This document shows positions 28,937-41,948 of a stretch of DNA of 49,329 nucleotides, one piece after another. Location: NCBI GenBank assembly GCA_013139985.1, contig WSZT01000064.1:1-49329 (forward strand), given 5' to 3'. The DNA comes from Candidatus Methanophagales archaeon. Its GTDB lineage: Archaea; Halobacteriota; Syntropharchaeia; Alkanophagales; Methanospirareceae. Under the pieces are notes generated by a model that ran no database searches, was not told the DNA's origin, and saw only the letters and a program-made list of their open reading frames with translations. The position numbers and the translations under genes were made by a program. Numbering within the stretch: the first letter of the stretch is position 1; each line of letters opens with the position of its first letter.

Positions 28937-31393
28937 CTATTTTATATCCTTCCTCGTTATCAACCTCGGCACGAGCGTCGAATACCTGCCCAATTGTATC
29001 CCGTATCTTTTGTTATACTCTTGCATATCCATCAGTTCCCCGGACCTATGCCTTGCCCGCTTTATCTTCATACCTTCTATCTCCCAGCCATGTTCCTGCC
29101 CTAACTTCCTCAGTAATTCCGCACGCCGCATCACATGCAATTCCTGCTCTGATCGCACATACAAATGCCAATCATCAGAATACTCACCAAAGAAGTTTTT
29201 ATATGCTTCGTTCTCCGCTTCTAAACTCGCAAGTCTTGGATCCCGCAACGCAAGCGGTCGGTGCAATAACTTAGCACACATCGCTATTGCTTCCTCTTTC
29301 GTATCCACAGGCACGAGCATGTGCATAGGGCATGGCTCAACCTCTTTCTTCTCGCCCGTAACGCCGTCATACATCCACCACTTGCTCCTGTCATCTTTAT
29401 CACCCAAAAAATATCTTTTGAACTTGAAGCCGGAAGGACCGATAACTACCGGTATGCCTGACCTCACGAGTCCCGCTGCGATTGCGTACATCTCCTCTGT
29501 CGCGGCACCCCACATTATAACTACTACGGGTAATCGTGCATAGAGATAATCGGCAATCTGCGTCCAGTTTGCCTTTGGTGTGTATCCACTGCCGACCAAC
29601 GCACCGCGATAGATCGCCGCGGGCACATGCGAGATAGCAGTGCACCCGCCAAAATTCACCAACCCTTTTAGCACGCCTGCCGCGATGTATTGCTCGAATA
29701 AAAAACCGTTTTCATCGAAATATTTCGCAACATCTGCGGCAACGCAGCCGGAAACAGTGACAAGAGCATTTCGTTCCAGAAAATATCGTGCCATTTCCGC
29801 TACTTCGCGCTCTGAACCCGGATAATTCCCACACCCGATAATGTTAATCATCCCGGGACCGTTACCACCGAGGATAATCCCAAACGTCAAGTCTCGCCAC
29901 TCTAATTCTGACATAGGACCCCTGCCAGCACGCATAAGATATTTATCCCCTTTTAGCTTACCTGTTGTAGCCGCAGCACTCATAATCAAATCCATAATCG
30001 GAACTCCTTCCGGGCACGCTTTCTCACACAGACCGCAAAATATACAGTTATCGTAAATAGCTGCGAGTGCGTTCACGTCATCCATCGCCTTGCTTATTGT
30101 CTGCTTATTTGGACATACCTGGGTACAGAGGTCGCATGAGTTACATTTTGACGCTTCTTTCTTTAGCTCAGCCAACAAGTAGTTCTCTTTTCTCTTACCT
30201 TTTTGTTTTATAGCAATCGCCAATTTAACAGCAAGTTCGCCCGCTTTCTCCGGAATTGTTATCCTCACGCCTGGCAAGTCATTTTCCATTACATTTTTAA
30301 GTATATCCTCCACAGAATCATCAGATCGGTCTTCTAACCCACTACCCGCTTTATATCCATATGCAACCACTTTCGCATCTACTCGCTTCGCTTCTGCCAC
30401 CAGATCAAAATCCAGACATGTCTCACTGGCAACAACTACATCTGGTATGCCCGCTCTTGTCACCTTCCTTGCCTTTACTGCGGATGTGAGAACCTTCCCC
30501 CCGTTATAAAATCGCGGTATGTCATGCCCTACCGCACCCACGCCACAGATCTCTATTGCATCTTCTAACCCCTTTGCCTTTACGTGCTCAACGGCGAACC
30601 ATGCAGGTAGGAAATTATTGCCGAAGAAAACTATAACCGGTTTGGTTCTATCAACTGTACCCATCCCCACCTCAATCTCAACAGGCGGGGAATCAGAATA
30701 TTCCGTTGCCGGATGTTTACCCGCATTGAAGAACTCAAAGCAGCACATCTTTATAGTTTCCGCTATCTCCATCGCAAGGAAGGTAAGGGCGCCTGCATGC
30801 AGTGCCTTCTCTTCAAACTCTAATACGCTCTCAGCCCCGAAATAAGCGGCGAGTAATAACTCTGATAGTTGTGCTTCTGCGTATGATAACGCTCCATCCA
30901 TATCATCTAAATTCTTCGTGTAAAATCCCGTTAGCATGGATGTGTTCATCGTGGGATACGTGATCGAACTACCCATGTCAATCTCCCTATCCCGACCGAA
31001 GACTTTTATAGCGAATTCGAGCAAATCACGCGCAAATGTTAATTGCTTAAACAGCCCTTTACATGTGTCCTGCAAGCTTAGCTTAGCTTGGTTTGACTCT
31101 TCCATAATTGTGGGGGTACTTGGTATGCTAGTATATAAGGGGTGATACCTGTTCAGAAGCACACTATCCCATTCTGCGATGTCCGATGCATGTGCTAAGA
31201 TATTCAATTTTGGTTTCCATTGTTTCACCCGCCTTTCGCCCATCTCCTTAATTATATCTGTCGCGATGTCCTCCACTCCCCGTAGGTCTCGCACCACTTC
31301 TTCGAGGTCCACTTCACAATCGCCCACTTTCACTATCTTTTTATTCGCTTCTTTTTCACCTGCTCTCAACGTAGCAAATCTCTCAGGCTCCAT
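28937..31393 (-). CDS. cdhA: CdhA-like CODH/ACS alpha subunit homologue, divergent
   Basis: Two ferredoxin-like motifs (CNSCDLCTQVCP, CIFCGLCEKACP), IIGCGNYPGSEREV, VTVSGCVAADVAKYF, NFGGCTAISH, LRKLGQEHGWEI. N-terminal CxxC cluster not seen. Confidence 0.85.
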   Translation of the reverse strand: MEPERFATLRAGEKEANKKIVKVGDCEVDLEEVVRDLRGVEDIATDIIKEMGERRVKQWKPKLNILAHASDIAEWDSVLLNRYHPLYTSIPSTPTIMEESNQAKLSLQDTCKGLFKQLTFARDLLEFAIKVFGRDREIDMGSSITYPTMNTSMLTGFYTKNLDDMDGALSYAEAQLSELLLAAYFGAESVLEFEEKALHAGALTFLAMEIAETIKMCCFEFFNAGKHPATEYSDSPPVEIEVGMGTVDRTKPVIVFFGNNFLPAWFAVEHVKAKGLEDAIEICGVGAVGHDIPRFYNGGKVLTSAVKARKVTRAGIPDVVVASETCLDFDLVAEAKRVDAKVVAYGYKAGSGLEDRSDDSVEDILKNVMENDLPGVRITIPEKAGELAVKLAIAIKQKGKRKENYLLAELKKEASKCNSCDLCTQVCPNKQTISKAMDDVNALAAIYDNCIFCGLCEKACPEGVPIMDLIMSAAATTGKLKGDKYLMRAGRGPMSELEWRDLTFGIILGGNGPGMINIIGCGNYPGSEREVAEMARYFLERNALVTVSGCVAADVAKYFDENGFLFEQYIAAGVLKGLVNFGGCTAISHVPAAIYRGALVGSGYTPKANWTQIADYLYARLPVVVIMWGAATEEMYAIAAGLVRSGIPVVIGPSGFKFKRYFLGDKDDRSKWWMYDGVTGEKKEVEPCPMHMLVPVDTKEEAIAMCAKLLHRPLALRDPRLASLEAENEAYKNFFGEYSDDWHLYVRSEQELHVMRRAELLRKLGQEHGWEIEGMKIKRARHRSGELMDMQEYNKRYGIQLGRYSTLVPRLITRKDIK

Positions 31394-31578
31394 TTTTCAT
31401 GATACTCTCCCGTGCATCTTCATTTATTTCCTCTTCCTATAATGGCGTACGTAGCGCTTTTTTTTTAAAAAACACCGATTAAAGATAGATTCTGCTTTGC
31501 AAGAATCTTTAATTATGAAATATCAAAGAAGGACACATCATCTGTAATTAATAATGCATTATAGATAGTAAGGGGATC

Positions 31579-31926
31579 TTGAATGCTGATCGGATAGATG
31601 TGAAAGGGGATAAGAATAAGTGGGGGATATGCAAAAAGACGAACAAAGGCGGTAGAAGCGGCGATATAAAAGAGACAATACATGATTCTGAGGTTTGCAT
31701 CGCTATTTCAACCTCTTGGTCTAGGCATCATAAAGCGAGGATGGGTGGTAGATATGGCGGGCGATTTTTTCCGGCTGTTTTAAGGGGTGCTTTAGATGTT
31801 TCTGCTACACGTATAATCGACGATATGTATGTGCGCGAAGCAGTTGCGGTAGGTATGAAAGCAGTAGAACAGGGGTTGGCGGAAAGAAAGATGAGCATAG
31901 AAGAGTTGGACGCAGTGGTACGATAG
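31579..31926 (+). pseudogene. Relic of an NAD(P)-malic enzyme-like gene, C-terminal region with internal deletion
   Basis: CKKTNKGGRSGDIKETIHDSEVCIAIST ... RFFPAVLRGALDVSATRIIDDMYVREAVAVGMKAVE resembles malic enzyme 'FP.i.RGALDVRAt.I.deM..AA..A'. Confidence 0.5.
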
Positions 31927-31946
31927 AAAACATTCAAGAGAGCATA

Positions 31947-31957
31947 TGTTTTTATAG
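31947..31957 (+). promoter_or_regulatory. Possible TATA element upstream of the rRNA operon
   Basis: 'tgtttttatag' upstream of the precursor stem of the 16S. Confidence 0.3.
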
Positions 31958-32033
31958 TGGCAATTCAATTGTATATTATGGTACTTATGGGGACATGAAG
32001 TAGATGTATTTTCGTGTCCGACAATGGATACTT

Positions 32034-32068
32034 AAGCCTAATTTGATAGCCAGTAAATCTGATTGGTT
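32034..32068 (+). other. 5' arm of the 16S precursor processing stem (BHB-like)
   Basis: aagcctaatttgatagc-CAGT-aaa-tctgattggtt pairs with 33596-33631. Confidence 0.75.
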
Positions 32069-32098
32069 AAGGTAGGTGTGTGCAAAATATTGTCAATT

Positions 32099-33583
<1,485 letters not shown>

Positions 33584-33595
33584 AAATTTTTTTAA

Positions 33596-33631
33596 AACCA
33601 ATCAGAGCTGAAAGAGTATCAAGTTAGGTTT
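33596..33631 (+). other. 3' arm of the 16S precursor processing stem (BHB-like)
   Basis: aaccaatcaga-GCTG-aaa-gagtatcaagttaggttt. Confidence 0.75.
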
Positions 33632-33686
33632 GGGGTCTAGTTTAAATCATAGCATATCAAATAAGCAAATAGCTGGGATAAATTTG

Positions 33687-33758
33687 GGGCTCGTAGATCA
33701 GTGGAAGATCGTCGCCTTTGCGAGGCGAAGGCCCTGGGTTCAAATCCCAGCGAGTCCA
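33687..33758 (+). tRNA. tRNA-Ala (anticodon TGC)
   Basis: GGGCTCG...loop TTTGCGA...GGTTCAAATCC...CGAGTCC A; acceptor, anticodon and T arms fold; located in the 16S-23S spacer. Confidence 0.97.
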
Positions 33759-33845
33759 TGTTCCTGAAATGTGAATGCACCTAACGACTTGCTTGTTGTT
33801 AGGGAAGTTACAGATGGCAGTTGCTGTCAGATGAAGTTATCATAC

Positions 33846-33881
33846 GCACTTTGCAACTCAGACATTTAATGAGCTCAGCAA
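33846..33881 (+). other. 5' arm of the 23S precursor BHB processing stem
   Basis: GCACTTTGCAACTCAGA-CATT-taa-TGAGCTCAGCAA pairs with 36835-36870. Confidence 0.85.
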
Positions 33882-36834
<2,953 letters not shown>

Positions 36835-36870
36835 TTGCTGGGTTCAGATGAAATCTGAGTTGTGAAGTGC
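36835..36870 (+). other. 3' arm of the 23S precursor BHB processing stem
   Basis: TTGCTGGGTTCA-GATG-aaa-TCTGAGTTGTGAAGTGC. Confidence 0.85.
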
Positions 36871-36966
36871 ACTTTTTCTTTATTTTTCTCTAATTTCTGA
36901 TGGTTTTTATATCGGCAAAAGGTTTTTCTTTAATCAAACTTTCTTCACCTTATAAGGGAAGTTTGT

Positions 36967-37039
36967 GCCAAGGTGGCGGAGAGGCACACGCGGCTGACTG
37001 CAGATCAGCTATACCCCGGTTCAAATCCGGGCCTTGGCT
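36967..37039 (+). tRNA. tRNA-Cys (anticodon GCA)
   Basis: GCCAAGG...GCTGA CTGCAGA TCAGC...CCCGGTTCAAATCCGGG CCTTGGC T; U73 discriminator expected for Cys. Confidence 0.96.
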
Positions 37040-37106
37040 TCTTCGGCTATACTTCTTTTTATCACTGCGGAGCACGATATCTCGAAGGGCACTTTCACCT
37101 GTATAT

Positions 37107-37454
37107 GATGAGATAGAGCAGCACATGCAGATGTTCGTCTATGAGATGACGCAGATGCAGGTGTTTCGCGCTATCACTGTTGCGTGTACTCATTCAAAAC
37201 TTCGCCTGACGATGTGGATTTCCAGGACAAGAAGAAAAAGGCGATGTAGCAGTTTATTTGGACGAATTGGTCTATATCATCGGCGTGGTAGGACTTACAC
37301 TAATGGCACGCATGTGCCGCCGAACGCAGACCTTTCGCTCGCTGAGCGGATAAAGATTGAGCATAGCTTCTTCCCTATTGTTGACGGCGGTGACATCATG
37401 CATATATTCCTCGGTGCGGGTTATCCGGATTCGAGGGGTATAAAAAGTCTTGCG
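37107..37454 (+). pseudogene. Relic of an anaerobic ribonucleoside-triphosphate reductase (NrdD) C-terminal region
   Basis: EIEQHMQMFVYEMTQMQVF ... TNGTHVPPNADLSLAERIKIEHSFFPIVDGGDIMHIFLGAGYPDSRGIKSLA, matching the NrdD pattern 'PPNAd.sL.dRi.iE..yf...dGG.i.Hi.LGe'. Confidence 0.6.
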
Positions 37455-37461
37455 CTTTTCT

Positions 37462-38979
37462 TCACAATATATCTTCTATTATCCGCGCATAAGCAGGCCT
37501 TGTAATGAAAATCCCTATTAGCAGTCCAACGATGGTTACAATGGCAAAACCCTTCAATGTGCCAAGAGCCATCAAACCAAGAGCAAGCATCGCCACGATT
37601 GTGGTTGCAGCGGAAACGAAGATTATACCAAATGCAAATGAGATCCGTTTACGATACATGGTCTTAGAGGACCGACCACCCGAAAGCACTTCATCTGTTA
37701 TTATCACTAATTGATCCACACCCGTGCCTATCACCGCGATTATTCCCGCAATGCTCGGCAAATCCATCTGCCATCCTATCGCCGCGGCAAAGCCCAATAT
37801 CAAGATTACCTCGCTAAGAAGTGCAAAGAACATCGGCAATACTATCTTCTTCTCCCGGTACCGCAAGAAGACGACAACTGTAACGAGAATAAGCGCAAAT
37901 AATCCAGCAATTGCTGCTCCTTCCTTGAATTGCGCCCCCAAATAAGCTGGGATTTCGCCTGAGCCTATTATATTTACATTTACGGGTAATACGCCCGCTT
38001 TTAAGTGTATTATCAGCTCCTTTGCCTCTTTAAATCCTTCATCGCCCAATCCCGTTTCTGCACGCAAGCCATACTGCGGCTTCTCCTTCATTTTTATCGC
38101 AAGATCCGGTGATAAAGACGCACTATACACAACCACCTCGTCAAGCAGCATTACGAGTTCGTGATTCTCTCTATCCTCGGTCGCATTGTATTCAATAGCA
38201 GCATCTCTTAATGCGACCGCGCCTTTCTCCTTTAACGTAAATGTAGCACCCCAGGGTCTATCATCTTTCTCACGCTCAGGCATTGCGCCCACGCTTCTGC
38301 TTTCTATCCCCTCGCTGCCATAAATGACATGTGCACTGATGTTCGCGATCTCATCCAATCTTTGCCCTTTCTCTATATCGCCACGTACTCCTTCGGTCTG
38401 GATTCGTATCTCAAACTTTCCGGGATTACCTACTATCCTCTTTGCCGTCCCGATGTCCACACCTGCAAGGTCAATAAGGATAAAGTTCTCTCCAACCGTT
38501 CTTGGCTTAATATCCGCTAATCCAAGTATGTTTAGCTTTGTCTCTATTATCCGTTTCGTTTCGTCTCGCGTTTCCGGAATAACACTCTCTTCGAAATAAT
38601 CTTCGCCATCTAGTTTCTTCGTTATGCTACCATTAACTCCAGTTAGTAATTCGGATAATTTGTCCTTTGAGACACTCTTCCTTATTTCATATACTGTCTC
38701 TCTATCAGTCTTGTAATAATTAACTTCGGTATCCAGCTCCTTTTCAAGGAACGTAGCAACCGTACTTTCATTAACAGATGCGTTTATCCCCACTAAGGTG
38801 CCTTCTAATTTCAACTGCAGCCATGACCCACCCACTAAATCCAGACCATATTTTAGATTGCCGTCGATCCCCGCATCTGCAGGTGGCGGTGGATAAACAT
38901 AAATGGCAACCAAAGCGGCAATGACAAGTAATATTAATGCTATTATCCTTATATCTCCCAGTAGGCCTCTCTCTTCCAT
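37462..38979 (-). CDS. secD: Preprotein translocase subunit SecD
   Basis: GLDLVGGSWLQLKLEG, GATFTLKEKGAVALRDAA, AAIGWQMDLPSIAGIIAVIGTGVDQLVIITDE and RND-type TM helices. Confidence 0.95.
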   Translation of the reverse strand: MEERGLLGDIRIIALILLVIAALVAIYVYPPPPADAGIDGNLKYGLDLVGGSWLQLKLEGTLVGINASVNESTVATFLEKELDTEVNYYKTDRETVYEIRKSVSKDKLSELLTGVNGSITKKLDGEDYFEESVIPETRDETKRIIETKLNILGLADIKPRTVGENFILIDLAGVDIGTAKRIVGNPGKFEIRIQTEGVRGDIEKGQRLDEIANISAHVIYGSEGIESRSVGAMPEREKDDRPWGATFTLKEKGAVALRDAAIEYNATEDRENHELVMLLDEVVVYSASLSPDLAIKMKEKPQYGLRAETGLGDEGFKEAKELIIHLKAGVLPVNVNIIGSGEIPAYLGAQFKEGAAIAGLFALILVTVVVFLRYREKKIVLPMFFALLSEVILILGFAAAIGWQMDLPSIAGIIAVIGTGVDQLVIITDEVLSGGRSSKTMYRKRISFAFGIIFVSAATTIVAMLALGLMALGTLKGFAIVTIVGLLIGIFITRPAYARIIEDIL

Positions 38980-39208
38980 TTAGCTCTTCCCCCTCTATCC
39001 TATCTTATCCTATCTCTCCTCTCATAATGTCAAATGATTTTGGCACATTAAAAGGCACAGTCGAATTTTCGAGTAAAATCACAATATCCTTAAGTTTTAC
39101 CGCAGAGTGCGTGGATTGAAACGCTCTTAAACTCTGCGCCCTCGACGATCTCCGCGGTGATAAAACACTTAGTTTTTAGACAGTGCCGGGTACTTCACTC
39201 ATAACGTT

Positions 39209-39526
39209 TTATTCTTGAATCATCTCCGTCACTTCTTGCAATTTCACTAACAAATTCCGCCCGTTCTTTGTAAGCTTGTAGCTCTTCCTTTTGCCCAATT
39301 CGTCACCTACTCTTAAAAAGCTATGGTCCACGAGGAAGTCAAAATATTTCTTAAAACTTCTCCAATCCAAATTTGTCTTTTGCATGATGCGTGTCTTTTT
39401 CACTCCTTCCTCCTCGGATATCACCTTTAGTATATCAAGCAGGATGTCCCATCGGCTTCTATGTTTTGTATAGCTCACAATTTTTCCCCCTCTCTTTTTA
39501 CTCTCGCTTAGTATAGTCGTAATCAA
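39209..39526 (-). CDS. Winged-helix transcriptional regulator (HTH_45-like), paralogue 1
   Basis: HRSRWDILLDILKVISEEEGVKKTRIMQKTNLDWRSFKKYFDFLVDHSFL...YKLTKNGRNLL. Confidence 0.85.
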   Translation of the reverse strand: MITTILSESKKRGGKIVSYTKHRSRWDILLDILKVISEEEGVKKTRIMQKTNLDWRSFKKYFDFLVDHSFLRVGDELGKRKSYKLTKNGRNLLVKLQEVTEMIQE

Positions 39527-39536
39527 AAGAAAAGGG

Positions 39537-39848
39537 TCACTTCAGCATCTTCTCCACTTCCTCTAATCGCCCCATCAAGTCTATACCTTTTTCTGTAAGG
39601 TAGTAACTTGTCCCACCTTTAGAATCTTCATGATCTCCTATAAAACCGTGGTCCTGGAGAAAGCCAAAATGCCGTTGGAAGTTTCTCCAATCCAAATATG
39701 CATTCTGCATAATTCGTGTCTTCTTCGCTCTACCCTCTCCTACCTCGATCACCTTTAATATATCCAAGATAATTTCCCATCTGCTTCTCGGCTCTATTCT
39801 TACCATCTTCTTCTCTCCTTCTGCCCTATCTTTCCATACCTGCCACAT
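39537..39848 (-). CDS. Winged-helix transcriptional regulator (HTH_45-like), paralogue 2
   Basis: RSRWEIILDILKVIEVGEGRAKKTRIMQNAYLDWRNFQRHFGFLQDHGFI...YYLTEKGIDLMGRLEEVEKML. Confidence 0.85.
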   Translation of the reverse strand: MWQVWKDRAEGEKKMVRIEPRSRWEIILDILKVIEVGEGRAKKTRIMQNAYLDWRNFQRHFGFLQDHGFIGDHEDSKGGTSYYLTEKGIDLMGRLEEVEKMLK

Positions 39849-39959
39849 ATATTTATTAGTATCATGTGTAAATACCCCTATTTTGTAAGTATAAAAACAT
39901 TTACATTAAAAGTTTGGATTTTCATTCAGAAGCATCGGTTCCAAAAGAAAATTTAAGGT

Positions 39960-40229
39960 TCATCGCAGCATCTTCTGCACTGCATTTAATCGCCCCATCA
40001 AGTCTATACCTCTTTCTGTAAGATAGTAACTTGTCCCTTCTTTTGGATCAGTGTGATCACTTATAAATTCTTTCTCCTGGAGAAAGCCAAAATGCCTCTG
40101 AAAATTTCGCCAGTCCAGGTATGCATACTGCATAATTCGCGTCTTCTTCGCTCTACCCTCGCCTTCGGATGTTACCCTTAATATGTCCAAGATGATTTCC
40201 CATCTACTTCTCGATTCCGGTCCTCTCAT
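39960..40229 (-). CDS. Winged-helix transcriptional regulator (HTH_45-like), paralogue 3
   Basis: RSRWEIILDILRVTSEGEGRAKKTRIMQYAYLDWRNFQRHFGFLQEKEFI...; close duplicate of paralogue 2. Confidence 0.85.
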   Translation of the reverse strand: MRGPESRSRWEIILDILRVTSEGEGRAKKTRIMQYAYLDWRNFQRHFGFLQEKEFISDHTDPKEGTSYYLTERGIDLMGRLNAVQKMLR

Positions 40230-40297
40230 TTTTTTTCACCTTTTTATCTATGCCCGATCCCTTTGTAGGAACTATATGTAAGCATATTATGCAGGGG

Positions 40298-40308
40298 TGT
40301 ATATAAAC
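40298..40308 (+). promoter_or_regulatory. Putative TATA box for the FilR1-type regulator
   Basis: 'gtgtatataaacc' about 22 nt upstream of a palindrome. Confidence 0.5.
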
Positions 40309-40321
40309 CTTAATGCATTTC

Positions 40322-40333
40322 GGCAATATTGCC
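40322..40333. promoter_or_regulatory. Perfect 12-bp palindrome GGCAATATTGCC, candidate operator
   Basis: Self-complementary sequence near the expected transcription start; half-site-like GCAAT repeats at 40342. Confidence 0.5.
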
Positions 40334-40443
40334 ACCTTCGAGCAATGTTTTGTACTCTTGACTATATGGCTAACCTTTTTCTATTACAACAGGGATAAGC
40401 AATAATAGCGCGGGAGATAAGCGAAGTAGGTGAAACAAAAGCG

Positions 40444-41271
40444 ATGACCGAAGCAGATAAAGAAAATAAGCCCAAAATCATTCGCAACACCCTTCACCTC
40501 GCTGCTTGCTCGGATCTGCGAAGAAGAATCCTGATTGCCTTGAAAACTGGTAAGAAACCACTACGCGAATTACGAGATCCGCTGGGTGTTAGTTCTACAA
40601 CGGCAATACATGCGTTAAGAGAACTTAAAAAAGCTAATCTTGTTTTTCAGGCTGAAGATAGGGGTTATGCACTGACGAAAATCGGAGAGGTCATGGTCTT
40701 AAAATTAGTGGATATTATGGATGCGATAGAAGTGCTGGAGAAGCACGAGGACTTCTGGCTTGTGCATGACCTCAGCGGTATTCCACTACCTTTGCTCGAC
40801 AAGATAGGGGCTTTGAGCAATTCTTCTCTTCTATCCGATACAACTGCAGACATCTTCAAATCGCATACGACCTTACTTCAAATATTGGAAACCGCAAACG
40901 AAGTGAAGGGCATTTATCCCGTCTTTCATCTAGATTATCTAAAATTACTTGAAGAATTGGTGAAGAGAAGAAGGATTGATGTAGAACTCATCGTAACGAA
41001 TGACGTATTGGAGGATATAGTTGGATTGATGGAAACAGAAGAAGCTTTTAAAAGTTTTTTACAGGAGCCCAACCTTAGTTTATTCGCGATGAATGAAGAT
41101 ATAAAATTAGCCCTTACTCTTACTGACAGTATTTTTTATCTCGGGTTCTTTGCGGACAATGGGGTCTATGATCGTAATAGCGCCTTGATAGGTGATGATG
41201 AAAAGGCCCTATCGTGGGGGCGAGAATTGCATGAACACTACCGTAAGCTATCAACTGTGGTTGATCTGTAA
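40444..41271 (+). CDS. Winged-helix transcriptional regulator with FilR1/DUF1724 domain
   Basis: HTH N-terminus; SDTTADIFKSHTTLLQILETANEVKGIYPVFHLDYLKLLEELVKRRRIDVELIVTNDVL. Confidence 0.88.
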   Translation: MTEADKENKPKIIRNTLHLAACSDLRRRILIALKTGKKPLRELRDPLGVSSTTAIHALRELKKANLVFQAEDRGYALTKIGEVMVLKLVDIMDAIEVLEKHEDFWLVHDLSGIPLPLLDKIGALSNSSLLSDTTADIFKSHTTLLQILETANEVKGIYPVFHLDYLKLLEELVKRRRIDVELIVTNDVLEDIVGLMETEEAFKSFLQEPNLSLFAMNEDIKLALTLTDSIFYLGFFADNGVYDRNSALIGDDEKALSWGRELHEHYRKLSTVVDL

Positions 41272-41339
41272 ACCTAATATAAAAACCACGATTAAAGAAA
41301 TACAATGTAAAAAAATGTCAAAACGAATATTATTAATAT

Positions 41340-41948
41340 ATGGGCTCTTTATATTGCGCGCTCATATCGCAAATCGCAATCATTCTTGCTTTCGCAATAA
41401 TAGGCGCGGGGCTGAAATATATTGATGATGCCTTCGATGAAGATAGATTCAGCAAGAAGAAAGCGATAGTGATAGCGCCTATCATAGTGCTAATTTGGAT
41501 CTGGGTATCGCTCTTTGATTCGGTCTCAGCAACAATTCTATTCGCTATCCTTTTTGCCGTTTTGTTTACCGGAAAGATTGACAATTTAATCTTTAAGATG
41601 TGTTCAATCGCTTTGATTTCAATTCTCGTTCTAACTCAGATGTTAAACTTTCTGTGGATACCTCTGGTCATCCTGATATTAATGGGTGTTGCAGATGAAA
41701 AGGGGAATGATTATGTGGACAATCATGCGACACATAAGCTGGTAGAATTCCTCTTCTCATACCGATTCTGCATGAAAATGGGTTTGCTAAGCTTGTGCAT
41801 CCTCACCCTTCTTCCCTGGCTATATCTACTCGCCTTTTTAGCTCATGACGGTGCATACGAATTAGTAAGAATAGTAGGTAAAATCTCGGTTGCACATAAA
41901 AGGAAGAAAAAACATGCTATCGCCATATCTCCTACTGTAAACGAATAA
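41340..41948 (+). CDS. Polytopic membrane protein of unknown function
   Basis: 202 aa, several TM helices; GAGLKYIDDAFDEDRFSKKKA motif. Confidence 0.7.
   Translation: MGSLYCALISQIAIILAFAIIGAGLKYIDDAFDEDRFSKKKAIVIAPIIVLIWIWVSLFDSVSATILFAILFAVLFTGKIDNLIFKMCSIALISILVLTQMLNFLWIPLVILILMGVADEKGNDYVDNHATHKLVEFLFSYRFCMKMGLLSLCILTLLPWLYLLAFLAHDGAYELVRIVGKISVAHKRKKKHAIAISPTVNE

Noticed and set aside
28842-29543. 233-aa plus-strand ORF
   Set aside because: Antisense to the CdhA-like gene; Ser/Cys-rich mirror translation.
36900-37505. 201-aa ORF as a real protein
   Set aside because: It runs through tRNA-Cys and overlaps the end of secD; only internal blocks resemble NrdD, so it is treated as a relic.
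39960-40229. HTH array as a phage remnant
   Set aside because: No neighbouring phage structural or integrase genes; only tandem duplication is supported.
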